Source: Adiantum capillus-veneris
Lineage: Eukaryota; Streptophyta; Polypodiopsida; Polypodiales; Pteridaceae
DNA length: 64,000 nucleotides
Direction: 5' to 3'
NCBI GenBank assembly: GCA_014529385.2
Contig: CM043969.1
Span: forward strand, 72,690,676 to 72,754,675
A model generated the notes under the pieces. It ran no database searches. It was not told the DNA's origin and saw only the letters and a program-made list of their open reading frames with translations. Both the position numbers and the translations under genes were made by a program. Below are positions 11,267-23,009 of this stretch, piece by piece. Position 1 is the stretch's first letter; each line of letters opens with the position of its first letter.

Positions 11267-11751
11267 GTACTATGATCTTGGGGTCTTAAGCTCGCGAGGA
11301 ACTTGGGTTTTGAGGGTCTTGAGGTTCTTGAGGTCCTTGATTCGTGAGAATCTTGGGTTCTTGAGGTTCTTGAGTCTTGAGGGTCTTGGGTTCTTGGGTT
11401 TCTTGAGGTTTTCTTTCGCTTGCAAATCGCGTTGAAGAAGGATCTTCTCTTCACCCGAGTTCTACTCCTTTCTGCGGGCGCACCCCCTTGGCGGCCTTGC
11501 GCTCACACCAAGGTTGCTTTTTCCCACCTCACGTCGATTGGCCGGCCGCTAAGTGCACGGTCCGCTCTCGATGAGTGAAAAGAGACACAAGGGGAGGTTG
11601 GACAAGCCCTTCTTTCTTGGGATTCCTGTCACTCTTCAACAAAACACGATTAAGAATCGCCACGCCCAAGTAAACTTGGGTTCGTGCGATCGCAACAAGC
11701 AAAAAAAAATTCTTGTGGTTCTTTCCTTGAGTAATGCAGAACACTTCCAAA

Positions 11752-11763
11752 GCTCTGATACCA
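11752..11763 (-). promoter_or_regulatory. Primer-binding site (tRNA-iMet) of family 1
   Basis: Minus strand TGGTATCAGAGC, one base inside the LTR end (CCTTACA). It sets the 5' end of the family 1 interior. Confidence 0.9.
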
Positions 11764-11764
11764 A

Positions 11765-12929
11765 TGTAAGGTGTAGCGGAATGAATGTTGTATTTTCTCA
11801 AGATTAGTGATCTTTATTGCTCAAGGTTCCTTTTAGTTCTTAGGGAAGGAGAGAGCCTTCCGTCTTGTAGAGTGCTGTGATCACGAATAACGTGAGTGGA
11901 TATTGTGCGTGCAAGTGAATGAGACTGAGAGAAGGAGAGAGAAGAGATACGACACCCGAGAGGTTGTAAAACCCTCATCCGAAGGCCCAATCTCGTCGGC
12001 GAGAGTGGTCTACTTTGATTGCACAAAGATGTACAATGCGAATGCAATGGACTGATGCATTGGGACTATGCCAATGACGACGACGTTGATGACGACGACT
12101 TAGGCTGAAATCTGTGATCTTCTATGGCTGAATTTGGGATTGTCTTGGTCGTTGATTATGACTGTTTTCTTGCTGTACTTATGGCTCTAATTCTTTGCTC
12201 TTGTCGAAGGTTCTGTGCTGAATAAAAACGCTGAGATGAGACACCTTATGGCTGCGTTTTTATGGTATGTTGTCGCAGGTTAAAAACGCTGCAAGGGTTG
12301 AGTTGTCCATGCTGAGGGAAACGCCACAAAAACGCTGAGGGGCTGATTGTCTAGCGATCCCAAAACGCAAATGCTGGGGGCTGCTGCTGATGGTCAAAAC
12401 GCTAAGGATGGGCTGATCTGCTGGGGGACTAACGCTAGAAGAGGGAACTCCAATGGCGATGGCTGATGCTGTGGAAACGCCAAGGGGATGGGAGAGGATG
12501 GCGAGGTTTAGTGCTGAGGGGGAGTACTGCTGAGAAGTTGCTTGTTGAGCGGGAAGCTCCTGCTACCTCTTCTGCCAGAAAGTGCTAACTTGGGTTTGCT
12601 TATATATTAACTTAGCAAAATTGCCCTACCTACTTTTGTTGGAAAGTCACTTAAAAATAATAAGTGAAAATAACCAAAAATAGGAAAATAGGCTAAATGC
12701 ACTAGAAAATTCCCCTAACTGATGCTAATGGATTCTGATGGGAATTCTGATGATCATGTTGTGTGCAACCGGAGGATATGCATCTATGCTAAGTGACTGG
12801 GCATGCACGGTCTACGAATAGACTCACAAAAGTGCCAGATCACTGCTAATCTAAACTGACTGGAGTGACTGAACCCTGCTGTGGTATAGCTTGTCCCGGA
12901 CACATAGGGTTGGGATGTGTCACGTGACA
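11765..12929 (-). repeat. Family 1 5' LTR (complete, about 1,165 bp)
   Basis: Bounded by TG...CA: on the minus strand it starts TGTCACGTGACA (a perfect palindrome containing the G-box CACGTG) and ends CCTTACA next to the primer site. It contains at least eight AAAACGC-type words between 12226 and 12480. The interior of a second family 1 copy continues directly beyond 12929, so this LTR is shared by two units. That is the LTR-interior-LTR-interior arrangement expected from recombination between elements. Confidence 0.88.
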
Positions 12930-14363
12930 TCCCTCCTTTTCAAAGTGAGGTACTGGTACCGAACTGTATGGCGTCGATGGAGATCGCCAAAAGCATCCAG
13001 AATCCTGGAAGGGACTCTTCGCCGGCCCACTTTGATGTGCGGGTCGTGCGGTACTTGAACTTCATAAAGGTCTGCAACTCTTGCTGCTTTGGGCTGCGCC
13101 GAAAGCGACACAAAGTCGTCTGTGGCTCCTTTGATGCTTCAACGTCGTCTAGAGTCCTGCTTCTTTCGTCTTTAAGAATCTCCATGGCTGAAAATTCCTA
13201 AAACCATCTCCAACACAAAACCATAAACATACCTATTCCATGTAAAGTGAAGAAAAAAAATCTTGTCTTCTCTAAAGACTGTATAGGCAATGTAGATGAA
13301 CATATAGACGGAATGACAAACCGTTCATCAAATAGATGCAAACAATGAGATCGAATCTTTTCTGTTTGATCAAAATCAATCAAGTGGGGCAAATCACAAT
13401 GGAAATGCCCATGCTTGGTGCTTATACTATCATGTGCTCTTTCGGAAACTGTGTCATGCCAAGGAAGAGAGATAGAATGTGACTTCGTGACATACAAACT
13501 TTTCAACTTTTCATGAACAATCCGCTTACATTCGTGCTTATCCATGATAGAAACGTGCTCAACATACAATATGTCATTCCTAGGAAAAGGGATCACATAA
13601 CTATGCTGACTAAAGTACAGGAAACCTTCACGAATGAAACACTCGAACAATGCGTGCGTATCAATCATGCGAACACATAATACTTCCTGTGAGGGTTCCT
13701 TGGACCAAGGCTCAAGAGCCAAGATCGGATCTTCGTGATTGATCGAATCTACAACGAGGTTAGCTTCGCTAGGAAAAGCATCAACTAACACATCATCATT
13801 GTGAACAATCACATCTGGTTCATGCGATTCATCATGCTTGTCTTTATCATCCAAATCATCATGCAAATCATGGTCAATCAAATCATCATCATGCTTCCCA
13901 TACTCATGTAAATCCTTTGTGTCATGCTGTGGAGAAAAAGAGATTGAGAGAATCTCCTTATCCCGAATCCTTTCAACCTTGTCCTGCATATTAGCAATTA
14001 GAGATGGAGAATGAACAATGTCCTCTCCATGAATGACAATGGGAGAATCACTTTTGGCATTGAGAGTGAAAGTGTTAGCCTCCCAATCAACGAGAGGGTT
14101 CACTTCACGAAACCATTTGATGCCTAAAATCATATCACATTCTAAGAGAGGAGAGACAACAAATCTTCTAGTGAAGGCAGCTTTTTGAATTGCAAACAAC
14201 ACATCATGGCATTCTTCTGTGATGAGAGCGTCCATACCGGGACGAAAGCCAGAGACCTCGATAGGAGATCTCGGACTAACTTCGAGGCAGGCAGTCTGAA
14301 CAAGAGAGGAACTGATCACATCATGCATACTATCTGGGTCAAACAATATGACAAAACAGTGCG
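12930..14363 (-). mobile_element. Family 1 copy 2, 3' half
   Basis: The minus-strand interior of a second family 1 unit closely matches 7070-8490. It begins with the polypurine tract (12930-12941) and the C-terminal tail frame (12940-13185). Next come the unknown domain and Asp/His-rich region, and then the retropepsin-like domain up to about 14360, where a family 2 LTR begins. A gag part of the same family resumes at 24164 on the far side of the family 2 complex. Broken. Confidence 0.85.
13198..14363 (-). pseudogene. Family 1 copy 2 protease plus acidic/unknown region
   Basis: One open minus-strand stretch holds the retropepsin-like part (ILFDPDSMHDVIS, then CDMILGIKWF), the Asp/His-rich stretch (DHDLHDDLDDKDKHDE) and the unrecognised C-terminal domain. 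It shows that protease and unknown domain belong to the same polyprotein. The frame runs on into family 2 LTR sequence beyond 14363, which is not part of it. Confidence 0.7.
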
Positions 14364-14747
14364 TGAAACGAACGAGGAGAAAGGATCTCCCGGCCACACG
14401 GACCGCGTACAGATGCGCGTCGGACAAACCACCCAACCATAGCCACCATCCGGCAGCTCCCCCATGCTGGCGCGAGCATCGGAGGACGTAGGCGTGCACC
14501 TGTAAGACCGAGCGTCCCATACCACCCGGTCTCACCTCCTCGAGTTGACCTCGCACACTCCTAGCCTCAAGGGCTAGCCACTGGCACTCTGCTAGTGGGG
14601 TCGATAACTGTAAATGAGGCCTTGGTCTCCCTTTTATAATAGTGGCCGGCCACACTGGCCGTGTTCACACTACGTCCGCCCGGTCACTGGGCTTCCATCT
14701 CGACGGCATTTGGGCTAGATCCCCTCTCCTGTGAGCGGGACATAATA
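14364..14747 (-). repeat. Family 2 (chromovirus) LTR, complete, about 384 bp
   Basis: It starts TGAAACG at the exact point where family 1 homology ends and runs to CATAATA beside a polypurine tract (14748-14762, minus strand TTAAGGGGGGAAGTA). Partial copies of the same LTR lie at 18121-18382 and 23942-24163. The short length and the TTATAATAG element near 14632 fit a small chromovirus LTR. Confidence 0.82.
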
Positions 14748-14931
14748 TACTTCCCCCCTTAAGAACCATTTATGTCCTCATCAATGAAGTAGGGATACTG
14801 AGCCTTCAAAGCTTTAACAGGTTCCCAAGTAGCAAACCTTTCAGATTGACCCTTTCATTTAATCAAGTACTTGTCATAAGCCTTTTGGCGAGAATAACGG
14901 GTACGATGATCTAAAACTGCTTCTGGTTCGT
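14748..14931 (-). mobile_element. Family 2 pol 3' tail fragment
   Basis: The minus-strand end of a chromovirus pol, matching 18383-18560 (chromodomain end and polypurine tract). It stops at 14931, where a plus-strand family 2 leader begins. The join falls in a short GGTT shared by both sides. Confidence 0.8.
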
Positions 14932-15285
14932 TTCATGGTATTAGAGCCGGCTTGGCTGCACGAGGGACCATGTGCACACCTACGGAACTGTTCGGGTCGG
15001 AAAACCTCAATTTTGCATAATTTTTAGTGATTAAATTGCTGAAATTACTTACTTTTCTTCTCGAAAACATGTTTACAGGTGAAATTTGATGTGCTTTTTG
15101 TTGATTTTTGATAATATTCAGCAATTCGGCAGACGGGAATGCTTAAAAAATGGAGTTTTTCAATGAATTCTATTGATTTTTGACAGGATTTGGAGGATTA
15201 CCTATTAAATTCTTGGTTTTAGTTTAAAACTCAACATACTGTATCCTTTTGAATTATCTCTCTCTGTGAGTCCCTCTGTGCGAAG

Positions 15286-15438
<153 letters not shown>

Positions 15439-15690
15439 ACCTCTCTCTTGTGAGCTCTGCACACGAGGCAGGGAGAGCATCCTTTGTAACGTTGAAAGAA
15501 TTCGCTGGCTCTGTTGGCCTCCAGCGTGGACAAATTTACTATTCGCTGGCTCGAGAGTGGAGCCTATAGCGTGTGTTGGACACGACCCTCCACGAGCCTA
15601 AGATTTCATGCACTGCCTCTCCACGCGTCAGCACTCTGGCCAACGCTGCCTTCGAAAAAAGAAATCCACGCTGATGGCTTTTTTTTAAAA

Positions 15691-15757
15691 AAAACGCTGG
15701 CACTTAAGAGTTAGAAAACGCTGGCACTTAAGAGTTAGAAAACGCTGGCACTTAAGG
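15691..15757. repeat. 24-bp tandem repeat, 2.8 copies
   Basis: Units begin AAAACGCTGGCACTTAAGAG at 15691, 15715 and 15739 (the last partial), in the leader of the family 2 plus copy. The minus-strand copy has a shorter, degraded version near 23335-23380. Confidence 0.9.
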
Positions 15758-16135
15758 GTTTATTTAAGTGGCCTTTTATTCTAAAGTATGGCCAGGACTT
15801 TTTGAGTTTTTTTAAGCTATGGTCTGAAACCTAAGTTATTAAAAAAAAACTCACTTACAGAGACTGCAAAGTTTACAGAGAAACTCATTTTTGAGCTCTC
15901 TACTTCTTTCTGCTGCTCCTCCCTCTCACCCGCTCGCGCTCCCGTGCTCCCGCCATCACCTGCTCACCTTCAGGCGCTCACGCCGACGGGTGGAGCTCTT
16001 CGCAACTTCAACCCTTCGTGATCGAAAAGTGCAGAAAAGGCTTGTCAGGTAACATTTAAGTTCCATTCACGCATGCTCTCTACACATGGATTACGAGCAC
16101 TTTCCCGAGTTTCGATCAGCGTGTTACCGCTCTGA

Positions 16136-18120
16136 AAAATGCGAATGTTCAGACGAACCTTCGCTTGGCCTCTCTCGAAGGGGTCGTACAAGGGCTCAAT
16201 TCCCTACTTTCTACTCTTGAAAATATGGCTTAGTCGACTATTGCGCGTATTTCCGAGGGCGAAACCCATCTCCAGCATTTGCGGACGCAGATTGCTGCTT
16301 TTGGGCGTTCGGAGGGGGGTCCGACTGCTACAATTCCGTATAAAACTACAAATTTCTCAGGTGAAGAGGAGTGTACGGAATTGGCCGTGAATAACTGGCT
16401 GCACCAGTGGACCACATACTTTGATCTCCATGGGGAGCATGATGAACGGAGGATTCAGACGATTCCTCTCTATCTGCGCAGTAAGGTGCTTACCTGGTGG
16501 CGTGACATGACAGAAAAGCCTACGACGTGGGCTGATTTTTGTGTGAAATTCAAGAAGGATTTCGCTAAAATGGACCCTTTGAAAGCGTATGCCAAACTGC
16601 AGAGTCTTTCGATGAAAACTCTGTCTTTTGATAAATATACGACAGCTTTCAAAGAGGCGCTTACCTTCTGCAAGGTGGATTCCACAAAGCCCTGACTGAC
16701 GTCGAGGATGCAATGGCAAAGGCAAGGACATTCCATTTGATAAATGGAGCGAATTATGAGAAGAAAAGAACTGCAGACCATCAATCCGGCGAGGGTGCTT
16801 CGAGGAAGCAACCTCGATTCCAGCATAAGGCTAAATCACCGCCGAGATCTTCTCAGGAAAAGAAGAAAGCCAGAAACGCTTCAATTGTTGATGCAGTGAA
16901 GAAGGGGGCTTGCTTCGGATGTGGCCAGACGGGTCACCAAATCAAGGATTGCCCTAAGAAGAAGAGGACGCAGAAAGCGCAAGGCCGTGCTTCGGTTCAA
17001 ATTCACGAGATCTCAGGTAACTCGGATGTTGTTCAAGTTGAAATCGATCATTTAGCGCACAGTTCATGCACTAATTGTACTTTTAGCACCAAAGTGTTTG
17101 GTAAGCACGATCTCCTCCGTTTCCGCGGGAAGATCAATGGTCACGACGTGACCGTACTCCTTGATAATAGAAGCTCACACAATTTTGTGGATGCAAAATT
17201 TGTGCAGAAACTGAACCTGCGGATGCAGGACAGTGACCATGAGTATTGCGTGAAAATGGCTCGTGGTGTGGATACAGATGTATGGAATCAGATGGTTCCA
17301 GACTTGTTGCTCTAGGTGGCTGATTACAAAGAGAACTTGGACTTCCACATCATGCGCCTGGACAGAGCAGATGTTATTTTAGGAATTCCATGGTTTTATG
17401 ATAAACAAGATTCGTTGTATATAGACTATGTACATCACTCTCTTGTTTTTGTTAAACAGAACATGCCTCATGTATCCGTGTCGCTTTGTAATCAGAAGTC
17501 TGTAAATAATGGTTTTGCAATACCAGTTGTTACTGCTTTGGAAATGTATAAAGAAATAAAGTCTTCTGATGTTGACTTTTATCAACGTGTACCATCTGCC
17601 TGGTTTGCTTCATTAGTGCTTGGTACTTCTGTCACTGAATTTCGTACAAATGTTTCATGTTCTTTTGTTGAACTTGGGGATTCCGACGAATCCAACCTCA
17701 TCGGAGAAATCATGACTGATTTCAAGGATGTTTTTCTTGATGATCTATCTCCTGTGCTTGCCGCCTTCGAGAGGAGTAGATCATGGCATTGAGTTGGTGG
17801 CTGGTAGTCAGCTCTTCTCAAAGCAACTCTATCGGTTTAGTAAAACCGAGGAGGACGAGATTCAGCGACAGCTGAAGGATTATCTCGACAGGGGTTTTGT
17901 TCGGCCTAGCAAATCCCCGTGGGGAGCGTCAGTGCTACTTTCTCGAAAGAAGGATAACACTATGCGCTTCTGCGTGGATTACAAGGGGTTGAATAAACTC
18001 ACTGTCAAGAACAAGTATCCGCTTCCGCGTATGGACGATCTGATAGATCGGCTCCATGGAGCGTTGTATTTTACGAAGATAGACCTGCGATCAGGCTATC
18101 ATCAGATACGGATCAAACTG
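16136..18120 (+). pseudogene. Family 2 gag, protease and partial RT (+ copy)
   Basis: In order: a Gag capsid-type region (NNWLHQWTTYFDLHG, LTWWRDMTEKP) about 16279-16695; a CCHC knuckle CFGCGQTGHQIKDC near 16912; a retropepsin-like domain (VTVLLDNRSSHNFVD near 17146, DVILGIPWF near 17370); then an RT beginning ([22 protein letters not shown], 17728-18120). The RT is cut off at the join with an LTR fragment. It is broken in several places; a fossil. Confidence 0.85.
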
Positions 18121-18382
18121 GATGTAGGCGTGCACCTGTAAGACCGAGCGTCCGATACCACTCGGCCTCACCTTCTCGAGGTGACCTCGCGCACTCCTAG
18201 CTTCATGGGCTAACCATTGGCACGCTGCCAGTGGGGTCGATAACTCTAAATGAGGCCTTGCCTCCCTGTTATAATAATGGCCGGCCACACTGGCCGTGTT
18301 CACACTACGTCCGCCCTGAACACTGGGCACCCATCCCGACGACTTTGGGCTAGATCTCCTCTCCTGTGAGCGGGACATAACA
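18121..18382 (-). repeat. Family 2 3' LTR of the minus copy (partial)
   Basis: The inner end is intact (CATAACA at 18376-18382, minus strand TGTTATG) beside the polypurine tract at 18383-18397. The outer part is missing where the plus-strand RT fragment joins. Over about 100 bases shared with 23942-24163 I count roughly nine differences, nearly all transitions. Confidence 0.85.
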
Positions 18383-18393
18383 TACTTCCCCCC

Positions 18394-20112
18394 TTAAGAA
18401 CCATTGATGTCCTCATCAATGAAGTGGCGATATTGAGCCTTCAAAGCTCTAACATGTTCCCAAGTAGCAAACCTTTCAGATTGACCCTTCCATTTAATCA
18501 AGTACTCGTCATAAGCCTTTTGGCGAGAATGACGGGTACGATGATCTAAAACTGCTTCTGGTTCTCGAGGAATATACTCAGTTTGCATATCTTGCCATAC
18601 ATTTTCCTCGATAGGCACGACAACATCAGCTTCGCCCAATTTCACTTTAAGGCGGGTGACATGAAACACTGGATGTACAGTAACATCCAAAGGAAGAGCC
18701 AGTTTATAGGCAACTTGGCCAATTTTCTTTGTGATCAAGAACGGACCACAATATCTAGTTGAAAGCTTATAATGCTTTCCTGTTCGCATAGTCTTGGAAT
18801 CCTTGGGTATCTTCAGATAAACCCATTGTCCCACATCTAGAGTCCTTGGAGACCTCTTTTGATTAGCATAAGTAGTGACTCGATCCCGAGCCGTTCTTAT
18901 ACTATCCTTAGCCAATTCGAGCATTTCCTGCATGTCATACAGGAAATCACGAGCTTGGCGTTCCTTGACTTTCTCTAAGCCAATAGCAATCGAGGATTTA
19001 GGCTCAAATCCATACATCAACATGAATGGGCTAAATCCAGTAGCGGAATGCTTGCTACTATTATAGGCAAACTCTAACCGTGGAAGATACCTTTCCCAAT
19101 CAGATTGCTTGTGAGAGACATAGGCTCGCAACATGTCCTCTAATGTCTGATTCATCCTCTCAGTTTGTCCGTCAGACTCAGGATGGTCAAAAGACGACAT
19201 ACTCAGCTTCGTCTGAAGATGAGCGAACACATCTCGCCAAAATCGGCTAGTGAACTTAGTATCTTGATCACTTACGATGTCCTTTGGGAGGCCATACAGC
19301 TTATAAAGCTGATCGACAAATAAAACCGCCAACTCATGGCTTTTTATTGTCGACTTCGTTGGTATAAACTTCACCATTTTTGTGAGTCTATCGACCACAA
19401 CCCAAATAGCGTCATTGCTCCGACTAGTATTAGGCAAACCAACGATGAAATCCATGGAAATACTCTGCCACTTGGCATCTGGGATTTCCAATGGGTGTAA
19501 CAGGCCAGCTTTCCTAAGGCGCTCTGCCTTATTGACCTGACACTGAGCGCATCTCTTCACAAGGCTCGCTATGTAAGAGCGCATTCTTGACCAATAGAAA
19601 TATCGCTTGACCAAAGCCAAAGTTCTTTGGATGCCTGGGTGCCCAGCGCTAGGAACATCGTGGCATTCGCACAAAATCCTTTGTCGAATCTCGTCGATTT
19701 CCGGCACGCAGACTTTGCCATTTCTAAACAATAGTCCACCTCTAATGGAATATTGTCGCTGTCTCGTCTCTCCATCACGACTCACTTGGGTCTCCGGACC
19801 ACCCAAGCCTGTATGCGAGTCATGCCCCGCTTCGACCTCGTTCCATATCTTGCCAAAATGGCCGTCGGAACGGCATAGCCCTCGGAGAGAGATAGAAATC
19901 CGTCGAGATTTCAACCATAGACAAGGCATTGACCTCAGGAATCCTGCTGAGCGCATCGGCAACTCGATTGTTGGATCCTTTTCTATAACGGATCTCAAAG
20001 TCAAACTCTTGCATAAGCTCAACCCATCTAGCCTTCCGGCCGTTGAGATCACCCTGATCACAGATATAGCGCAAGGAGTGATGATCTGTCCATGCAACAA
20101 ACGTAGAGCCAT
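18394..20112 (-). pseudogene. Family 2 integrase and chromodomain
   Basis: About 572 residues. It has an HHCC zinc domain (HPGIQRTLALVKRYFYW, CAQCQVNKAE), an integrase core (MDFIVGLPNTSRSNDAIWVV; IVSDQDTKFTSRFW; ESDGQTERMNQTLEDMLRAY) and a C-terminal GPY-like part (YCGPFLITKKIGQVAYKLALP). It ends in a chromodomain (EYLIKWKGQSERFATWEHV). In the family the chromodomain steers integration to marked chromatin. Part of a fossil element. Confidence 0.9.
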
Positions 20113-21316
20113 ACAAGTAGTGCCGCCATTTCCTCAGGGCGTGGACTACGGCGTAAAGCTCCTTTTCATACGTTGGATAACGCATCTCAGCGTCAGAAAT
20201 CTTCTTCCTTTCAAACGCAACAGGACGTCCATCGTGGTATAATGTTGCACCAATAGCATAATCACTAGCATCCGTCTCAACCACAAATGGTTTGCTAGGA
20301 TCCACAATGTGCAATATTGGCGCAGTAGTCACCAAGTGCTTTAGTGTCCGAAAGCTCTCGTCGAGACGCTCATTCCAGACAACAGGGGGATTACCTTTAC
20401 GACGAGGACCCGAAGTCTTCAGCCCTTTCACCCCTCCTTTCAAAAGTTCCGTAAGCAGAGCAGCAACTTTAGAGTAATCCTTGATAAATTTGCGAAAGAA
20501 TCCAGTAAAGCTTAAAAAGGACTTTACTTGGCGCACATTCTTCAGAATGGGCCAATTTCGCACTTTATCCAACTTTTCAGGGTCGACACGAATTCCATCG
20601 CGAGTAATGATGTGACCCAAGTATAGAAGCTCTTTCTTAAAGAATTCACACTTAGAAGCCTTAGCGTAAAGCTTCTCAGTTCTCAGTACTTCAAGAACAG
20701 TGCGTATATGCACTAGGCGCTCAGACAAACTTCGGCTGTAGATCAAGATATCATCGAGAAATACAACAACGAAGTTACCTAAAAATGGTCTCAGCAGATC
20801 ATTCATCATCTGCTGAGACGTAGCCGGAGCATTGGTCAAATCATAAGGCAAGATTAAAAACTCGTAGTGACCATAACGCGTATGGAAGCTTGTCTTAGGA
20901 ACATCTTCCAGTTTGATCCGTATCTGATGATAGCCTGATCGCAGGTCTATCTTCGTAAAATACAACGCTCCATGGAGCCGATTTATCAGATCGTCCATAC
21001 GCGGGAGCGGATACTTGTTCTTGACAGTGAGTTTATTCAATCCCTTGTAATCCACGCAGAAGCGCATAGTGTTATCCTTCTTTCGAGAAAGTAGCACTTG
21101 TGCTCCCCACAGGGATTTGCTAGGCCGAACAAAACCCTTGTCGAGATAATCCTTCAGCTGTCGCAGAATCTTGTCCTCCTCGGTTTTACTAAACCGATAG
21201 GGTTGCTTTGAGAAGGGCTGACTACCAGCCACCAACTCAATGCCATGATCCACTCCTCTCGAAGGCGGCAAGCCAGGAGATAGATCATCAGGAAAAACAT
21301 CCTTGAAATCAGTCAC
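19820..21316 (-). pseudogene. Family 2 reverse transcriptase and RNase H
   Basis: About 498 residues. RT has [33 protein letters not shown] and the YxDD-type box as VVFLDDILIYSRS. The connection then leads to RNase H (VETDASDYAIGATL, YEKELYAVVHALRKW, WTDHHSLRYI). It joins directly to the integrase part on the lower side. Fossil. Confidence 0.9.
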
Positions 21317-21410
21317 GATTTCTCGGATGAGGTTGGATTCGTCGGAATCCCCAAGTTCAACAGAAGAACATGAACATTTGTACGAAATTCAGTGACAGAA
21401 GTACCAAGCA

Positions 21411-21857
21411 CTAATGAAGCAAACCAAGCAGATGGTTCACATTATTTACAGACTTCTGATAACAAAGCGACACAGATACATGAGGCATGTTCTGTTTAAG
21501 AAAAACAAGAGAGTGATGTACATAGTCTATATACAACGAATCTTGTTTATCATAAAACCATGGAATTCCTAAAATAACATCTCCTCTGTCCAGGCGCATG
21601 ATGTGGAAGTCCAGGTTCTCTTTGTAATCAGCCAGCTCGAGCGACAAGTCTGGAACCATCTGATTCCATACATCCGTATCCACGCCACGAGCCATTTTCA
21701 CGCAATACTCATGGTCACTGTCCTGCGTCCGCAGGTTCAGTTTCTGCACCAATTTTGCATCCACAAAATTGTGTGAGCTTCCATTATCAAGGAGTACGGT
21801 CAGGTCGTGACCATTGATCTTCCCGGGGAACCGGAGAAGATCGTGCTTACCAAACAC
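21411..21857 (-). pseudogene. Family 2 protease region
   Basis: A retropepsin-like region with LTVLLDNGSSHNFVDA and GDVILGIPWF, matching the plus-strand copy at 17100-17500. A CCHC knuckle lies just before it (about 21990-22050). Fossil. Confidence 0.8.
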
Positions 21858-22127
21858 TTTGGTGCTAAAAGTACAATTAGTGCATGAACTGTGCGCTAAA
21901 TGATGGATTTCAACTTGAACAAGCTCAGAGTTACCTGAGATCTCGTGAATCTGAACCGAAGGACGGCCTTGCGGTTTTTGTGTCTTTTTCTTCTTAGGGC
22001 AATCCTTGATTTGGTGACCCGTCTGGCCACATCCGAAGCAAGCCCCCTTCTTTACTGCATCAGCAATTGAAGCGTTTCTGGCTTTCTTCTTTTCCTGAGA
22101 AGATCTCGGCGGTGATTTGCACTTATG

Positions 22128-23009
22128 CTAGAATCGAGGTCGCTTCCTCGAAGCACCCTCACCGGATTGATGGTCTGCAGTTCTCGTCTTTTCATAATTC
22201 GCTCCATTTATCAAATGGAACGTCCTGGCCTTTGCCATTGCATCCTCGACGTCAGTTGGGGCTTTGTCCTTGATTAAGGCCCAACGGTAATCTTCATGTA
22301 ACCCCAATAAGTGCATGTGCACGGCGTGTGTGGAATCCACCTTGCAGAAGGTGAGCGCCTCTTTGAAAGTTGTTGTATATTTATCAAAACACAGAGTTTT
22401 CATCGAAAGACTCTGCAGTTTGGCATACGCTTTCAAAGGGTCCATTTTAGCGAAATCCTTCTTGAATTTCAGGCAAAAATCAGCCCACGTCGTAGGCTTT
22501 TCTGTCATGTCACGCCACGAGGTAAGCGCCTTACTGCGCAGATAGAGAGGAATCGTCTGAATCCTCCGTTCATCATGCTCCCCATGGAGATGAAAGTATG
22601 TGGTCCACTGGTGCAGCCAGTTATTCACGGCCAATTCCGTACACTCCTCTTCACCTGAGAAATTTGTAGTTTTGTACGGAATTGTAGCAGTCGGACCACC
22701 CTGCGAACGCCCAAAAGCAGTAATCTGGGCCCTCAAATGTTGGAGATGGGTTTCGCTCTCAGAAATACGCGCAGTCGTTGACTGAGCCATATTTTCAAGA
22801 GTAGAAAGTCGGGAATTGAGCCGTTGTACAACCCCTTCGAGAGAGGCCGAGCGAAGGTTCGTCTGAACATTCGCGTTTTCCAGAGCGGTAACACGCTGTT
22901 CGAAACTCTCGAAAGTGCTGGTAATCCATGTGTAGAGAGCATGCGTGAATGGAATTTGAATGTTACCTGGCGCGTCGTCACGCTGCACATCCGAGCTGGA
23001 GGAATCCAT
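22128..23009 (-). pseudogene. Family 2 Gag
   Basis: About 293 residues starting MDSSSSDVQRDDAPG. It has a predicted coiled-coil N-terminal part (EQRVTALENANVQT), then a capsid-type Gag (NNWLHQWTTYFHLHG, PLYLRSKALTSWRDM, DFCLKFKKDFAKMDPL) and a basic tail before the CCHC region. The leader between the primer site and this start is about 920 bases, long for the family, and carries a (CT)n tract. Fossil. Confidence 0.88.

Larger units (their letters stand above)
6006..12929 (-). mobile_element. Family 1 non-autonomous LTR retrotransposon, copy 1
   Basis: Minus-strand fossil with both LTRs: 5' LTR 11765-12929 and a 3' LTR at 6006-7069 that lacks its outer roughly 100 bases. The interior carries gag, a CCHC region, a retropepsin-like domain and an extra C-terminal region. 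There is no recognisable reverse transcriptase, RNase H or integrase, although the interior runs unbroken from primer site to polypurine tract. It therefore looks like a gag-protease family that borrows its enzymes. The interior also holds a tandem duplication of about 1.3 kb. The two LTRs differ at many positions, so it is either old or a recombinant. Several breaks. Confidence 0.85.
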
